DNA from: Drancourtella massiliensis | GTDB lineage: Bacteria; Bacillota; Clostridia; Lachnospirales; Lachnospiraceae | DNA: 64,000 nt | Assembly: GCF_016900655.1 (NCBI RefSeq) | Contig: NZ_JACJKH010000004.1 | Span: forward strand, 62,001-126,000 | Direction of reading: 5' to 3' | Shown here: one piece after another, positions 9,090-18,194 of the stretch | Position numbering within the stretch: position 1 is the first letter of the stretch | Layout of the letters: each line of letters starts with the position of its first letter | The notes under the pieces: model-generated | Seen by the model: only the letters and a program-made list of their open reading frames with translations | Database searches by the model: none | What the model was told of the DNA's origin: nothing | Position numbers and translations under genes: made by a program

Positions 9090-9260
9090 TCATTTAAAAG
9101 TACCTTAGTTTCAGAAGGAGTAAAAGGGAATCCGGTGAGAATCCGGAACAATACCCGTTGCTGTATAAGGGGAGCTTTTCTTAAATGGGCCACTGTGCAG
9201 ATGCATGGGAAGGGAGAGGAAAGCACGGATCCTTAAGTCAGAATACCTGCTTTTAAATGC
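9090..9260 (+). ncRNA. Cobalamin riboswitch (adenosylcobalamin aptamer)
   Basis: The conserved cobalamin-aptamer elements occur in order: GGAATCCGGTGAGAATCCGG (from 9127), a CCCG...GCTGTA segment, GCCACTG at 9189-9195, GGGAAGG, and the B12-box-like AGTCAGAATACCTGC ending at 9250. The closing P1 stem is visible: CATTTAAAAG at 9091-9100 is complementary to CTTTTAAATG at 9250-9259. The B12-box region departs slightly from the consensus AGTCAGGAGACCTGCC. The aptamer is followed by a terminator hairpin and cbiK, so binding of adenosylcobalamin would be expected to stop transcription of the whole biosynthetic run. Confidence 0.9.
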
Positions 9261-9326
9261 TTCGGAAAGGTTACGGGATTATGACAAGTACGAGAAACAC
9301 AGAGGACGTCAAAGGGAAATAGAAAT

Positions 9327-9380
9327 GGATATGGAGAAAGAGGCAGAGGAAGGACTGTCTGTTTTTCCATATCCTTTTTT
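9327..9380 (+). terminator. Riboswitch expression-platform terminator
   Basis: GGATATGG at 9327-9334 pairs with CCATATCC at 9367-9374; the stem continues imperfectly inward (GAGAAAGAGGCAG against CTGTCTGTTTTTC). It is followed directly by TTTTTT. Its position between the aptamer and cbiK makes it the likely regulated terminator. The alternative antiterminator pairing was not worked out. Confidence 0.8.
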
Positions 9381-9421
9381 GGTGTCAGTCGTCGATGTCA
9401 GACCCATATGGGAGGACAATT

Positions 9422-10207
9422 ATGAGAAAAGCAGTTTTGACGGTGAGCTTTGGAACGAGCCACCTGGATACAATGGAGAAGACGATCGGAGCGGTGGAGA
9501 AGGCGCTTGCGGAGGCATTCCCGGACCGGACGCTGTACCGGGCGTTTACAAGCGGAATGATCCTGAGAAAATTGAAATCGGAGTTTCAGATGGAAATCTG
9601 CAACGTGGAGGAAGCCATGGAGCAGATGGCGCGGGACGGAATTGAGGATCTTCTCATCCAGCCGACCCATATCATCCACGGATTTGAATACGAAAAGATG
9701 ACAGAGCAGATCGAGCCGTACCGGGAACGGTTTGAAACAATCCGCATCGGAGCACCGCTTCTTGCCACGATGGAAGATTATGAGGAGGCGGTACACCTGA
9801 TTATGGAGGATGCCGGACTAAAAGCGGACGAAACATTAGTGCTCATGGGCCACGGGACAGAGCACCATACCAATGCGGCCTATCCGGCCCTCGATTATAC
9901 CTTCTGGGCGAAAGGATACCGAAACGTGGTAGTCGGCACGGTAGAAGGCTTCCCGGAGATGGAGGAAGTACTGAAAAAGCTGAAAGAGCAGCAGGCCGAA
10001 AAGATTCTTCTGATGCCGTTCATGATTGTGGCGGGCGACCATGCGAAAAACGACATGGCAGGAGAGGATGCGGATTCCTGGAAATCGATTCTGACAAGAG
10101 AAGGATATGAAGTGCGCACCGTCTTAAAAGGTCTCGGAGAGATTCCGGGCATCCGGCAGATGTTTGCGCGTCATGCCAGGGAAGCAAAGGAGTGTCCGAA
10201 AGGATAA
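9422..10207 (+). CDS. cbiK: Sirohydrochlorin cobaltochelatase CbiK
   Basis: CbiK inserts cobalt into sirohydrochlorin to start the early-cobalt (anaerobic) route. The 261-residue protein begins KAVLTVSFGTSHLDT and has metal-site histidine motifs MGHGTEHHTN (about residues 141-150) and MPFMIVAGDHAKNDMAGED (about 198-216), as expected for the type II chelatase CbiK rather than the shorter CbiX. The ATG at 9422 has GGGAGGA upstream. It is the first gene after the cobalamin riboswitch. No signal peptide is seen, so it is cytoplasmic. The stop is two bases before the preferred cbiD start. Confidence 0.92.
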   Translation: MRKAVLTVSFGTSHLDTMEKTIGAVEKALAEAFPDRTLYRAFTSGMILRKLKSEFQMEICNVEEAMEQMARDGIEDLLIQPTHIIHGFEYEKMTEQIEPYRERFETIRIGAPLLATMEDYEEAVHLIMEDAGLKADETLVLMGHGTEHHTNAAYPALDYTFWAKGYRNVVVGTVEGFPEMEEVLKKLKEQQAEKILLMPFMIVAGDHAKNDMAGEDADSWKSILTREGYEVRTVLKGLGEIPGIRQMFARHAREAKECPKG

Positions 10208-10209
10208 AG

Positions 10210-11424
10210 ATGGAAAAGCAGACAGTCATCAAGGGACAAAAAGAACTGAAAAGAGGATATACGACGGGAACCTGCGCGGCGGCAGCGGCCAGGGCGGCGG
10301 CAATCATGCTGTTTTCCGGAGAGGAAATCCGGGAAGTCCGCATCACTGCCCCGGCAGGAGAGACCTTGCTTCTGGAAGTGGAGGAGATCGTGCGACATTC
10401 CGATGCAGTGTCATGCGCGGTCCGGAAAGATGCAGGAGATGATCCGGATATTACCCACGGAATGCTCGTCTTTGCCGAAGTAAAGAAAGAGTCCGATAAA
10501 CGGCAGGAACCAGATTCGGAGACGGTGCGGATTGTGCTGGAAGGCGGGGAGGGTATCGGTCGGGTGACAAAGCCGGGACTGGAGCAGCCGGTGGGAGCGC
10601 CTGCCATCAACAAAGTGCCAAGGAAGATGATTACGGAAGCTCTCCGGCAGGCGGCCGGGGAAGCCGGATTTTGCGGGACACTGAAGGTGACTATTTCTGC
10701 GCCGGAGGGGGAAGCACTTGCCAAAAAGACATTCAATCCGAGACTTGGGATTGTGGGAGGTCTTTCCATCCTTGGAACAACGGGGATTGTAGAACCCATG
10801 AGTGAGCAGGCTCTGACGGAAACCATCCTTCTGGAAATGAAAGTACAAAAACAGGAAGGAATTCAGACGCTCTGTCTGGTGCCGGGAAATTACGGAAGTG
10901 ATTTTCTGAAAGATGAGCTTTCCTTTTCCCCGGACCGGGCGGTCAAATGCAGCAACTATGTGGGCGAGGCGCTGGATATGGCAGTGGTGCTTGGATTTCC
11001 GAGAGTTCTTCTTGTGGGGCACATCGGAAAGTTTGCCAAGCTTGCGGCAGGTGTCATGAATACCCACTCGAGGATAGCGGACGCGCGTGCGGAGGTGTTT
11101 CTTGCGGCGCTTTCCCATCTTGCGGCCGGGGCTTTAAAGGAAGATCCGGGGCGCATGGAAAAGCTGATCGGGCTGGTGCCTGAGATTGAGGAGAGCGTCA
11201 CCACAGATGAGATGCTTGCCGTTCTGACGAGGGCTGGCATCCGGGAAGCCGTGATGTCCCGGATCATGGAGCGTATCTCCTGGTATCTCAATCAGAGGAC
11301 GAGAGGAGAAGTCCAGGTGGAACTTCTGACTTTCTCCAAAGAATGGGGGATCCTTGGAAAGACGGAAGGCGCCATGGAGCTTCTCGAACAGATCAAAGAG
11401 GAACGGAAAGGACAAAAAGAATGA
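10210..11424 (+). CDS. cbiD: Cobalt-precorrin-5B C1-methyltransferase CbiD
   Basis: CbiD methylates C-1 of cobalt-precorrin-5B in the anaerobic pathway. The 404-residue product has the hallmark N-terminal LKRGYTTGTCAAAAARAA, the GGEGIGRVTKPGLEQPVGAPAINKVPR stretch and the C-terminal GHIGKFAKLAAGVMNTHSR region. The ATG at 10210 (AAAGGA five bases upstream) is preferred; a GTG at 10192 inside the end of cbiK is an alternative. The stop overlaps the cbiL start (ATGA). Confidence 0.93.
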   Translation: MEKQTVIKGQKELKRGYTTGTCAAAAARAAAIMLFSGEEIREVRITAPAGETLLLEVEEIVRHSDAVSCAVRKDAGDDPDITHGMLVFAEVKKESDKRQEPDSETVRIVLEGGEGIGRVTKPGLEQPVGAPAINKVPRKMITEALRQAAGEAGFCGTLKVTISAPEGEALAKKTFNPRLGIVGGLSILGTTGIVEPMSEQALTETILLEMKVQKQEGIQTLCLVPGNYGSDFLKDELSFSPDRAVKCSNYVGEALDMAVVLGFPRVLLVGHIGKFAKLAAGVMNTHSRIADARAEVFLAALSHLAAGALKEDPGRMEKLIGLVPEIEESVTTDEMLAVLTRAGIREAVMSRIMERISWYLNQRTRGEVQVELLTFSKEWGILGKTEGAMELLEQIKEERKGQKE

Positions 11425-12152
11425 GTGGAATCTTATATGGAACAGGAACAGGGCCGGGAGAGGCAGAGCTTCTGACGCTGAAGGCGGTCCGATTGATCCG
11501 GTCCTGTGATATGATCGCGGTTCCGGTGTCTGACAGTACACTGAAGGAGCCGTGTATCTGGGAGGAAGGGATGCCGTATCTCGATCGATGTGCGGCATAT
11601 CAGATTGTGCTGCCGGAAGTGCCGGAGATTCGTAAAAAGCCGGTGCTCTGCCTTCCGATGCCGATGATGAAAGAAAAAGAAGAACTGAAACGCATCCACG
11701 ATGCGGGAGCGAAGAAGGTGGAGGAATATCTGGACGAAGGAATGAACATTGCATTTCTGACCCTTGGAGATCCGTCCATTTACTCTACCTATCTGTACAT
11801 TCATAAACGGGTGCAAAAAGACGGGTACCAGGCGGTGATCATACCGGGAATTCCGTCGTTTTGCGCGGCGGCAGCGGCCCTGAACCTGGGGCTTGCGGAA
11901 AATAAAGAGGAGATTCATATCCTGCCGGCCTCCTATGGAATTGAAGAGGGGCTGAAGCTTTCCGGAACGAAAATTCTGATGAAAACAGGGAAAAAGATGC
12001 CTTATGTCAAAGAGACGGTCAAGGCGTCAAACGACCGGTTCTGGATGGTGGAAAACTGCGGGATGGAAAATGAAAAGATTTATGAAAATCCGGACGATGT
12101 GCCGGAGAAATCCAGCTATTATTCGCTGATTGTGATAAAGGAGGGATCCTGA
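11421..12152 (+). CDS. cbiL: Cobalt-precorrin-2 C20-methyltransferase CbiL
   Basis: CbiL adds the C-20 methyl group to cobalt-precorrin-2 using S-adenosylmethionine. The 243-residue protein is a classic tetrapyrrole methylase: GTGTGPGEAELLTLKAVRLI at the N-terminus, MNIAFLTLGDPSIYSTYLYI in the middle and VIIPGIPSFCAAAAALN around residues 140-156. These features match CbiL/CobI rather than the CbiF or CbiH types that follow. The start overlaps the cbiD stop, and its own stop shares one base with cbiF. Confidence 0.91.
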   Translation: MSGILYGTGTGPGEAELLTLKAVRLIRSCDMIAVPVSDSTLKEPCIWEEGMPYLDRCAAYQIVLPEVPEIRKKPVLCLPMPMMKEKEELKRIHDAGAKKVEEYLDEGMNIAFLTLGDPSIYSTYLYIHKRVQKDGYQAVIIPGIPSFCAAAAALNLGLAENKEEIHILPASYGIEEGLKLSGTKILMKTGKKMPYVKETVKASNDRFWMVENCGMENEKIYENPDDVPEKSSYYSLIVIKEGS

Positions 12153-12940
12153 TGGTACATTTTGTCGGAGCAGGGCCGGGAGCGTGCGACCTGATTACCG
12201 TGCGTGGCGAACGCCTGCTGAAAGAGGCGGACGTGATTATCTATGCCGGATCACTGGTCAATCCGGAACTGTTACAGGTCAGAAAGGAAACTTGTGAGGT
12301 ATATGACAGTGCCTATATGACATTGGAAGAGGTGCTGGAAGTGCTTGAAGCAGCAGAAAAGGACAAAAAGACGACGGTACGGCTTCACACCGGAGATCCA
12401 AGTCTCTACGGAGCCATCAAAGAGCAGATGGATGAGCTGGACAGACGGGGAATTGCCTATGAGATCTGTCCGGGAGTCAGCTCCTTTTCCGGAGCGGCGG
12501 CAGCTCTTAAACTGGAATACACCCTCCCTGAGATTTCCCAGTCCGTCATTATCACACGGATGGAAGGCCGGACCAAGGTTCCGGAAAAAGAATCGATCCG
12601 CAGCTTTGCGGCTCATCAGGCAACCATGGTGCTTTTCCTAAGCACCGGACTTCTGGAACCGCTTTCCAGAGAACTGATGGCGGGGGGCTATCCGGGAGAT
12701 ACACCTGCGGCCATCGTCTATAAGGCAAGCTGGCCGGAAGAAGCGGTCTACCGGTGTACTGTGGAAACGCTGGCCGAAACCGCCAAAGCGAACCATGTGA
12801 CGAAGACTGCGCTGATTGTAGTAGGAGAAGTGCTGGAAGGCGGAAAGAAAACCGGATATGAGCGGTCGAAGCTGTATGATCCGGAATTTACCACCATGTT
12901 CCGGGAAGGAACGAAGAAAGACGGGGAGACGGAAGAATGA
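12152..12940 (+). CDS. cbiF: Cobalt-precorrin-4 C11-methyltransferase CbiF
   Basis: CbiF methylates C-11 of cobalt-precorrin-4. The 262-residue protein starts VHFVGAGPGACDLITVRGERLL and has IYAGSLVN, TVRLHTGDPSLYGAIKEQMD and CPGVSSFSGAAAALKLEYTLPE, the family's SAM-binding and substrate loops. The ATG at 12152 is preceded by AAAGGAGGG. It overlaps cbiL by one base and cbiH by four bases. Confidence 0.93.
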   Translation: MVHFVGAGPGACDLITVRGERLLKEADVIIYAGSLVNPELLQVRKETCEVYDSAYMTLEEVLEVLEAAEKDKKTTVRLHTGDPSLYGAIKEQMDELDRRGIAYEICPGVSSFSGAAAALKLEYTLPEISQSVIITRMEGRTKVPEKESIRSFAAHQATMVLFLSTGLLEPLSRELMAGGYPGDTPAAIVYKASWPEEAVYRCTVETLAETAKANHVTKTALIVVGEVLEGGKKTGYERSKLYDPEFTTMFREGTKKDGETEE

Positions 12941-13686
12941 AAAAGAAAGTATATGTCATAGGAATCGGGCCGGGCGCTTATGAGGAAATGACGATCCGGG
13001 CCGTACGGGCGATGGAATCCTGTGAGGTGATCATCGGATACACCGTCTATGTGGATCTGGTAAAAGAGCAGTTCCCGGGGAAGACATTTCTGACTACGCC
13101 GATGACAAAGGAAGTGGAGCGCTGTGAGATGGCACTCCGGGAAGCCTGGGAGGGCCGGACAACAGCCATGATCTGCAGCGGGGACGCCGGAGTGTACGGC
13201 ATGGCAGGTCTGATGCATGAGATCCGGAAAGAACGCGGATATTTGGAAGTGGAGATCGAGGTAGTTCCGGGAATTACCGCCGCCACTGCGGGAGCGGCCA
13301 TTCTGGGAGCTCCGCTCATCCATGATTTTGCGGTCATTTCCCTGAGCGATCTTCTGACGCCGTGGGAGAAGATTGAAGAGCGTCTGCGGTCTGCGGCAAA
13401 AGGGGATTTTGCCATCTGCCTTTACAATCCATCCAGCCGGAAACGAAAAGATTATCTCCGGAGGGCCTGCGAGATTCTTCTGGAATATCAGAGCCCGGAT
13501 ACGGTCTGCGGCTATGTGCGCCAGATCGCAAGAGACGGGCAGGAAAAGCATGTGACAACCCTTGGAAGACTGAAAGAAACCGGGACAGACATGTTTACCA
13601 CGGTGTTCATCGGCAATTCCCAGACAAGAGTGATCGGGGAGGCGATGGTGACGCCGAGAGGATATCGATATGAAAAAGAAGATTAA
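12937..13686 (+). CDS. cbiH: Cobalt-precorrin-3B C17-methyltransferase CbiH
   Basis: CbiH methylates C-17 and drives ring contraction of cobalt-precorrin-3. The 249-residue protein has VIGIGPGAYEEMTIRAVRAM, MICSGDAGVYGMAGLM, VVPGITAATAGAAILGAPLIHDF and ICLYNPSSRKRKDYL, all characteristic of the CobJ/CbiH branch. It lacks the extra C-terminal domain found in some clostridial CbiH proteins. It overlaps cbiF by four bases and cbiET by seventeen. Confidence 0.92.
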   Translation: MKKKVYVIGIGPGAYEEMTIRAVRAMESCEVIIGYTVYVDLVKEQFPGKTFLTTPMTKEVERCEMALREAWEGRTTAMICSGDAGVYGMAGLMHEIRKERGYLEVEIEVVPGITAATAGAAILGAPLIHDFAVISLSDLLTPWEKIEERLRSAAKGDFAICLYNPSSRKRKDYLRRACEILLEYQSPDTVCGYVRQIARDGQEKHVTTLGRLKETGTDMFTTVFIGNSQTRVIGEAMVTPRGYRYEKED

Positions 13687-14902
13687 TCTGATTGGAATCG
13701 GAACAGACGGAAACAAAAGCCTGACACAGGAAGCCAGGGAGCAGATCCGGAAAAGCACTGTACTGATCGGTGCCGAAAGGATGCTGCAAAGCGTAGAATC
13801 AATCCGGAAGAAAGAGGCCAGATGCTATACATCTTACCGTCCGGAGGAGATCATGACGATTCTGGAGCAGGAAAAAGGAGAAGAAATCTCCGTTTTATAT
13901 TCCGGCGATCCGGGATTTTACAGTGGTGCAAAACAGCTTATAAAGCGCCTGGAAGGAAGTGGATGGGAGATCCGGGTGCTGCCGGGTATCTCATCAGTGA
14001 TCTGCATGGCGGCACGCTGTCAGGTGCCGTGGGAGAAGGCGGCATTGGTCAGCCTTCACGGAACCGGACAGAATGCGGTTTATGAGATCTGTACCCACGA
14101 ACACACCTTCCTGCTTCTTGGCGGCAGGGAGACAGCAGAGCAGTTTCTGGAAAAGATGTCCTGGTACGGGCTGGATCATCTGGAAGCCGCAGCAGGACGG
14201 GATCTTTCGTATGAAGAAGAAGTTTTCTTTCGCGGAACGATCCGGGAACTGACGTCGGAGCTGCTTTCCGGGCTTTCCGTACTCTTGGTACACAACCCGG
14301 ACTACGACACGTTTGTGGGACGGCATCTGGAAGATGAAGAGCTGATCCGGGGAAAAGTGCCGATGACCAAGTCGGCAGTCCGGGCCATGGCGGTTGCCGC
14401 ACTGAAGCTTCAGAAAGATGCGGTTCTCTATGACATCGGGGCAGGAACCGGAAGCGTGTCGGTAGAGGCTGCGCTTCAGGACGGCTCCATCCGGGTCTAT
14501 GCTGTGGAGAGAAATCCGGAAGGAATTGCTCTTATTCAGGAAAATAAGCGGAAATGGCGGACCGATCAGGTGGAGATTGTAGAGGGAAACGCACCGGAGG
14601 CGCTTTCGGATCTTCCTGCGCCGACCCATGTGTTTATCGGTGGAAGCGGAAGCAGGCTGAAAGAGATCGTGGAAACCTGTCTGTCGAAAAATTCATCTGT
14701 CCGGATTGTGCTGACTGCGGTCAGCATGGAAACGATCCGGGAGATGACGGAACTTTTGCAGGACAGCCGGTGGGAGACAGCCGAGGTGATGCAGATTCAG
14801 GCATCAGGCAGCCGGAAGATGGGAGCCTACCATCTGATGACAGCCCAGAATCCGGTGTGGATGGCTGTGTTTCAGGGAAGAAAGGAAGCGGACCATGAGT
14901 GA
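13670..14902 (+). CDS. cbiET: Fused cobalt-precorrin-7 C5-methyltransferase / C15-methyltransferase (CbiE-CbiT)
   Basis: A 410-residue fusion. The N-terminal part (about residues 1-205) is a CbiE tetrapyrrole methylase (INLIGIGTDGNKSL, YSGDPGFYSGAKQL, VLPGISSVICMAARCQVPWE). The C-terminal part (from about residue 230, PMTKSAVRAMAVAALKL) is a CbiT Rossmann methyltransferase with the SAM loop YDIGAGTGSVSVEAAL near residue 255. Together they methylate C-5 and C-15 and decarboxylate the C-12 acetate, like CobL of the aerobic pathway. Separate cbiE and cbiT genes are common in Clostridia, but the fusion is also well known. Confidence 0.93.
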   Translation: MKKKINLIGIGTDGNKSLTQEAREQIRKSTVLIGAERMLQSVESIRKKEARCYTSYRPEEIMTILEQEKGEEISVLYSGDPGFYSGAKQLIKRLEGSGWEIRVLPGISSVICMAARCQVPWEKAALVSLHGTGQNAVYEICTHEHTFLLLGGRETAEQFLEKMSWYGLDHLEAAAGRDLSYEEEVFFRGTIRELTSELLSGLSVLLVHNPDYDTFVGRHLEDEELIRGKVPMTKSAVRAMAVAALKLQKDAVLYDIGAGTGSVSVEAALQDGSIRVYAVERNPEGIALIQENKRKWRTDQVEIVEGNAPEALSDLPAPTHVFIGGSGSRLKEIVETCLSKNSSVRIVLTAVSMETIREMTELLQDSRWETAEVMQIQASGSRKMGAYHLMTAQNPVWMAVFQGRKEADHE

Positions 14903-16322
14903 TACAAAGAAGACAGGACGGCTTCTGATTGCCGGAACCGGAAGCGGGTGCGGGAAGACGAGCATTGTCTGCGGGCTGCTGCGGGCATATCAGAAGCGGG
15001 GCCTTGCCCTGGCGGCATGCAAGTGCGGCCCGGACTATATTGACCCGCTTTTCCATGAGAAGGTTCTCGGCATTCCTTCTGAAAATCTGGATCTTTTCTT
15101 CCATGAGCCCGGGATGCAAAAGCAGCTTCTGGCACGGCACAGCAGGGGTGCGGATCTGGTAGTGGCGGAAGGAGTCATGGGATATTATGACGGAATGAGT
15201 CTGGAAAGTCCGAAGGGGAGTACGAGTGAGATTGCATCTGTCCTTCAGATGCCGGTAGCTTTGGTCGTTCCATGCCGGGGAATGGGACATTCGGTGCTGG
15301 CACTTCTGAAAGGCTATCTGGAATACGAAACGGCGGGGCAGATCCGGGCGGTCATTTTGAACGGGATCACCGGACGTACCTATGAAAAGCTTGCGCCGGT
15401 ACTGGAGCAGTGGCTGCGGGAAAACGGCCATGCGGTCAGGCTGGCAGGATATCTCCCGAAGATGGCGGATGCAGAATTAAAAAGCAGACATCTGGGGCTG
15501 ATTCTTCCGGAGGAAGTGGAGGAATTGCAGGAGAAACTGGATCTGCTTGCAGGACAGGCAGAAGAGACGCTGGATCTGAAGCTGCTGTTACAGATTGCAG
15601 AAGAAGCGCCGGATCTGGAAACGGGAGAACAAGAAGCAGGGGAAGAAGAAGGGACGGAAAAGTCGAAACTCCGGATTGCCGCGGCAAAGGATGAGGCGTT
15701 CTGCTTTTACTATAAAGATAATCTGGAACTGCTGCGGCAACTGGGCTGCGAGATTGTACCGTTTTCTCCGCTTCATGATGCGGTTCTGCCGGATGGCATC
15801 GACGGCCTGATTCTGGCAGGGGGATACCCGGAACTCTACGCAAAGGAGCTGTCTGAAAATGTGTCCATGCGGGAATCGGTGCTTCAGAGCCTGAAAGGAG
15901 GACTTCCATGCCTTGCGGAATGCGGCGGGTTTCTCTATCTGAAAGAGGAGCTGGAAGGCGAAGACGGAATGATGTACCCGATGACCGGATTTTTAAAAGG
16001 AAGAGGGTACCGGACGCATACATTAGGACGATTTGGATATCTGACTCTGGAGCCAAAAGAGGAGCTTTTGTTTTTGAAACGGGGTGAGACGATCCGTGGC
16101 CATGAGTTTCATTACTGGGACTGTACCGAAAACGGAGACCGCTGTCTGGCTGTGAAGCCGGATGGGCAGCGGTCATGGGAGTGTATGGAAGAAAAGCAGC
16201 AGGTCTTTGCGGGATTTGCACATATCAGCTATGACTCCAATCCGGCATTTGCCAAACGCTTTGTCGGATGCTGTCTGGAAAGGAGAGAGAAAGGAAATGC
16301 CGGAGACGATATGGGAAAATGA
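14895..16322 (+). CDS. cbiA: Cobyrinate a,c-diamide synthase CbiA
   Basis: CbiA amidates the a and c side chains of cobyrinate using ATP and glutamine. The 475-residue protein has an N-terminal dethiobiotin-synthetase-like domain with the P-loop GTGSGCGKTSIVCG and CGPDYIDPLFH, and a C-terminal glutamine amidotransferase domain with the nucleophile cysteine in LAECGGFLYL and a late FAHISYDSNP segment. A Glu-rich linker (about residues 236-258) separates the domains. It overlaps cbiET by eight bases and cobT by 26 bases. Confidence 0.93.
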   Translation: MSDTKKTGRLLIAGTGSGCGKTSIVCGLLRAYQKRGLALAACKCGPDYIDPLFHEKVLGIPSENLDLFFHEPGMQKQLLARHSRGADLVVAEGVMGYYDGMSLESPKGSTSEIASVLQMPVALVVPCRGMGHSVLALLKGYLEYETAGQIRAVILNGITGRTYEKLAPVLEQWLRENGHAVRLAGYLPKMADAELKSRHLGLILPEEVEELQEKLDLLAGQAEETLDLKLLLQIAEEAPDLETGEQEAGEEEGTEKSKLRIAAAKDEAFCFYYKDNLELLRQLGCEIVPFSPLHDAVLPDGIDGLILAGGYPELYAKELSENVSMRESVLQSLKGGLPCLAECGGFLYLKEELEGEDGMMYPMTGFLKGRGYRTHTLGRFGYLTLEPKEELLFLKRGETIRGHEFHYWDCTENGDRCLAVKPDGQRSWECMEEKQQVFAGFAHISYDSNPAFAKRFVGCCLERREKGNAGDDMGK

Positions 16323-17367
16323 GATCAAACAGATCAGACTGCCGGATGAGGAGGTAAGAAAAGCGTCTCTTACCCGGTGGAACCATCTTGCAAAGCCTCT
16401 TCATGGAATGGGGGCGCTGGAGATGATGCTTGCAAGGATCGCGGGAATTCAGGGGAGGCTTCATCCATCTTTACAGAAAAAGGGGATTGTGGTGCTCTGT
16501 GCGGACAATGGGATTGTAAAGGAAGGCGTCTCCCAGACCGGAGCTGAGGTGACCGCTGTGGTAGCGGGAAATTTTCTGACAGGGCAGACCAGTGTCTGTA
16601 AAATGGCAAAGGTGGCAGGTGCAGACATTCTGCCTTACGATATTGGAATTCTGACGGACGTGGAGGGACTTACGAAAGCAGAATACAAGATATCCTGCGG
16701 GACGAAGGATTTTCTGGAAGAGCCGGCCATGACAAGGGAGGAGGTCGTCCGTGCCATTCTGACCGGAATGAAGATCGTAAAAGAGCGGAAAGCGCAGGGG
16801 TATGAGATCCTTGCTACCGGGGAGATGGGAATCGGCAATACGACGACCAGCAGCGCCGTGGCCTGTGCCCTTACCGGGGAGGCTGGCGGAGTGATGACCG
16901 GACGGGGAGCCGGGCTTTCCGATGAAGGCCTGATCCGGAAAAAGGAAGTCATCACAGAAGGACTGGCAAAGAGAAATCCGGACCCGTCGGATCCGGTGGA
17001 CATTCTGGCAAAGGTCGGAGGACTGGATATTGCGGGATTGACCGGAGTTTTCTTAGGATGTGCCAGATATCAGGTTCCGGCGGTGCTGGATGGATTTATC
17101 TCCTCAGTGGCTGCCCTTGCTGCGGTGCGGATAGAACCGAAGGTGAAGGAATATCTGTTTGCTTCCCACAGGTCGAAAGAACCTGCTCATAACCGGATTC
17201 TGGAGGAGCTTGGAATGGAAGCCGTACTGGATCTTGGCATGGCTCTTGGAGAAGGAACCGGAGCCTGCGCCCTCTTCCCGCTTCTGGATATGGCCATGAT
17301 GGTTTACGAGGAGATGAGTTCCTTCGATGACATTCAGGTAGAACAGTATAAGGAGTACACATCATGA
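16297..17367 (+). CDS. cobT: Nicotinate-nucleotide-dimethylbenzimidazole phosphoribosyltransferase CobT
   Basis: CobT transfers ribose-phosphate from nicotinate mononucleotide to the lower-ligand base, making alpha-ribazole phosphate. The 356-residue protein has the expected length and motifs: VVLCADNGIVKEGVSQTG, GEMGIGNTTTSSAVACALTG, and the C-terminal LGEGTGACALFPLLDMAM that includes the catalytic glutamate region. The ATG at 16297 lies inside cbiA and is preceded by AAAGGA; an in-frame extension further into cbiA is not supported. No recognised genes for making dimethylbenzimidazole (bza or bluB) are in the window, so the lower base actually used is unknown. Confidence 0.93.
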   Translation: MPETIWENEIKQIRLPDEEVRKASLTRWNHLAKPLHGMGALEMMLARIAGIQGRLHPSLQKKGIVVLCADNGIVKEGVSQTGAEVTAVVAGNFLTGQTSVCKMAKVAGADILPYDIGILTDVEGLTKAEYKISCGTKDFLEEPAMTREEVVRAILTGMKIVKERKAQGYEILATGEMGIGNTTTSSAVACALTGEAGGVMTGRGAGLSDEGLIRKKEVITEGLAKRNPDPSDPVDILAKVGGLDIAGLTGVFLGCARYQVPAVLDGFISSVAALAAVRIEPKVKEYLFASHRSKEPAHNRILEELGMEAVLDLGMALGEGTGACALFPLLDMAMMVYEEMSSFDDIQVEQYKEYTS

Positions 17368-18146
17368 AATGGATTCGATCCTTTATCATTGCCTTTTCCA
17401 TGTATTCCAAAATCCCCATGCCAAAAGTCCAGTGGACGAAACCGTCCATGCAGTATGCCTTCTGCTTCTTCCCTCTGGTAGGAGCCGTGGCCGGAGCACT
17501 GACGTGGGGAACCGGACTTGTGCTGTTTGGCCTTCGGGATGCGGGGAAACTTCCGGCCTTGTTTCCGGCTGTGTTTCTGACGATCCTTCCGCTTCTGGTG
17601 ACGGGCGGAATTCATATGGACGGTTTTATGGATACTTCGGATGCAAGGCATTCCTACGGGGAACGGGAGAAAAAGCTTGCGATTCTCAAAGACCCGCACA
17701 CCGGAGCTTTTGCGGTGATGAGTGCGGCCATATATCTACTCTGGAGTCTGGCCCTCTGGTCGGCGGCAGATGAGAAAGTCCTTCCGGGGATGGCCTGCGC
17801 CATGGTTCTGTCCAGAACATTGAGTGGCCTTTCCGTGACGGTAGGAAAGGGAGCAAAATCAGACGGACTTGCGGCTGCGTTCCGGGAATCTGCCAGACAA
17901 AAGGCAGTATGGATTTCCACGGGAATCTATCTTGCAGCAGGTGTGATTTTTCTGGTGGCAGTATCCGGCGTCATCCCGGCAGTGCTTCTGCTTTTTACGG
18001 CGGGAGCAGTATTTGCCCGGTATCTCAGGATGGCAGTGCGGGAGTTCGGCGGCATTACAGGGGATCTGGCAGGCTGGTTTCTCCAGGTCTTTGAACTTAC
18101 TGTACTGACGGTGCTGACAGCCTGGTCCTGGATGATCCGGTTTTGA
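17364..18146 (+). CDS. cobS: Adenosylcobinamide-GDP ribazoletransferase (cobalamin synthase) CobS
   Basis: CobS is the integral membrane enzyme that joins adenosylcobinamide-GDP and alpha-ribazole (phosphate). The 260-residue product has several hydrophobic segments and the acidic signature TGGIHMDGFMDTSDARHS followed by KDPHTGAFAV (about residues 72-115), which binds the metal ion. It overlaps the cobT stop by four bases. The next gene starts 48 bases downstream. Confidence 0.93.
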   Translation: MKWIRSFIIAFSMYSKIPMPKVQWTKPSMQYAFCFFPLVGAVAGALTWGTGLVLFGLRDAGKLPALFPAVFLTILPLLVTGGIHMDGFMDTSDARHSYGEREKKLAILKDPHTGAFAVMSAAIYLLWSLALWSAADEKVLPGMACAMVLSRTLSGLSVTVGKGAKSDGLAAAFRESARQKAVWISTGIYLAAGVIFLVAVSGVIPAVLLLFTAGAVFARYLRMAVREFGGITGDLAGWFLQVFELTVLTVLTAWSWMIRF

Positions 18147-18194
18147 TGGAGAAAAACGGTCCGTAAAGAGACGAAACAGAAACGGAGAAGAACG

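Noticed and set aside
9205-9645. A 146-codon open frame on the plus strand over the riboswitch and cbiK start
   Set aside because: It runs through the aptamer and terminator and into cbiK in another frame; the riboswitch explains the region.
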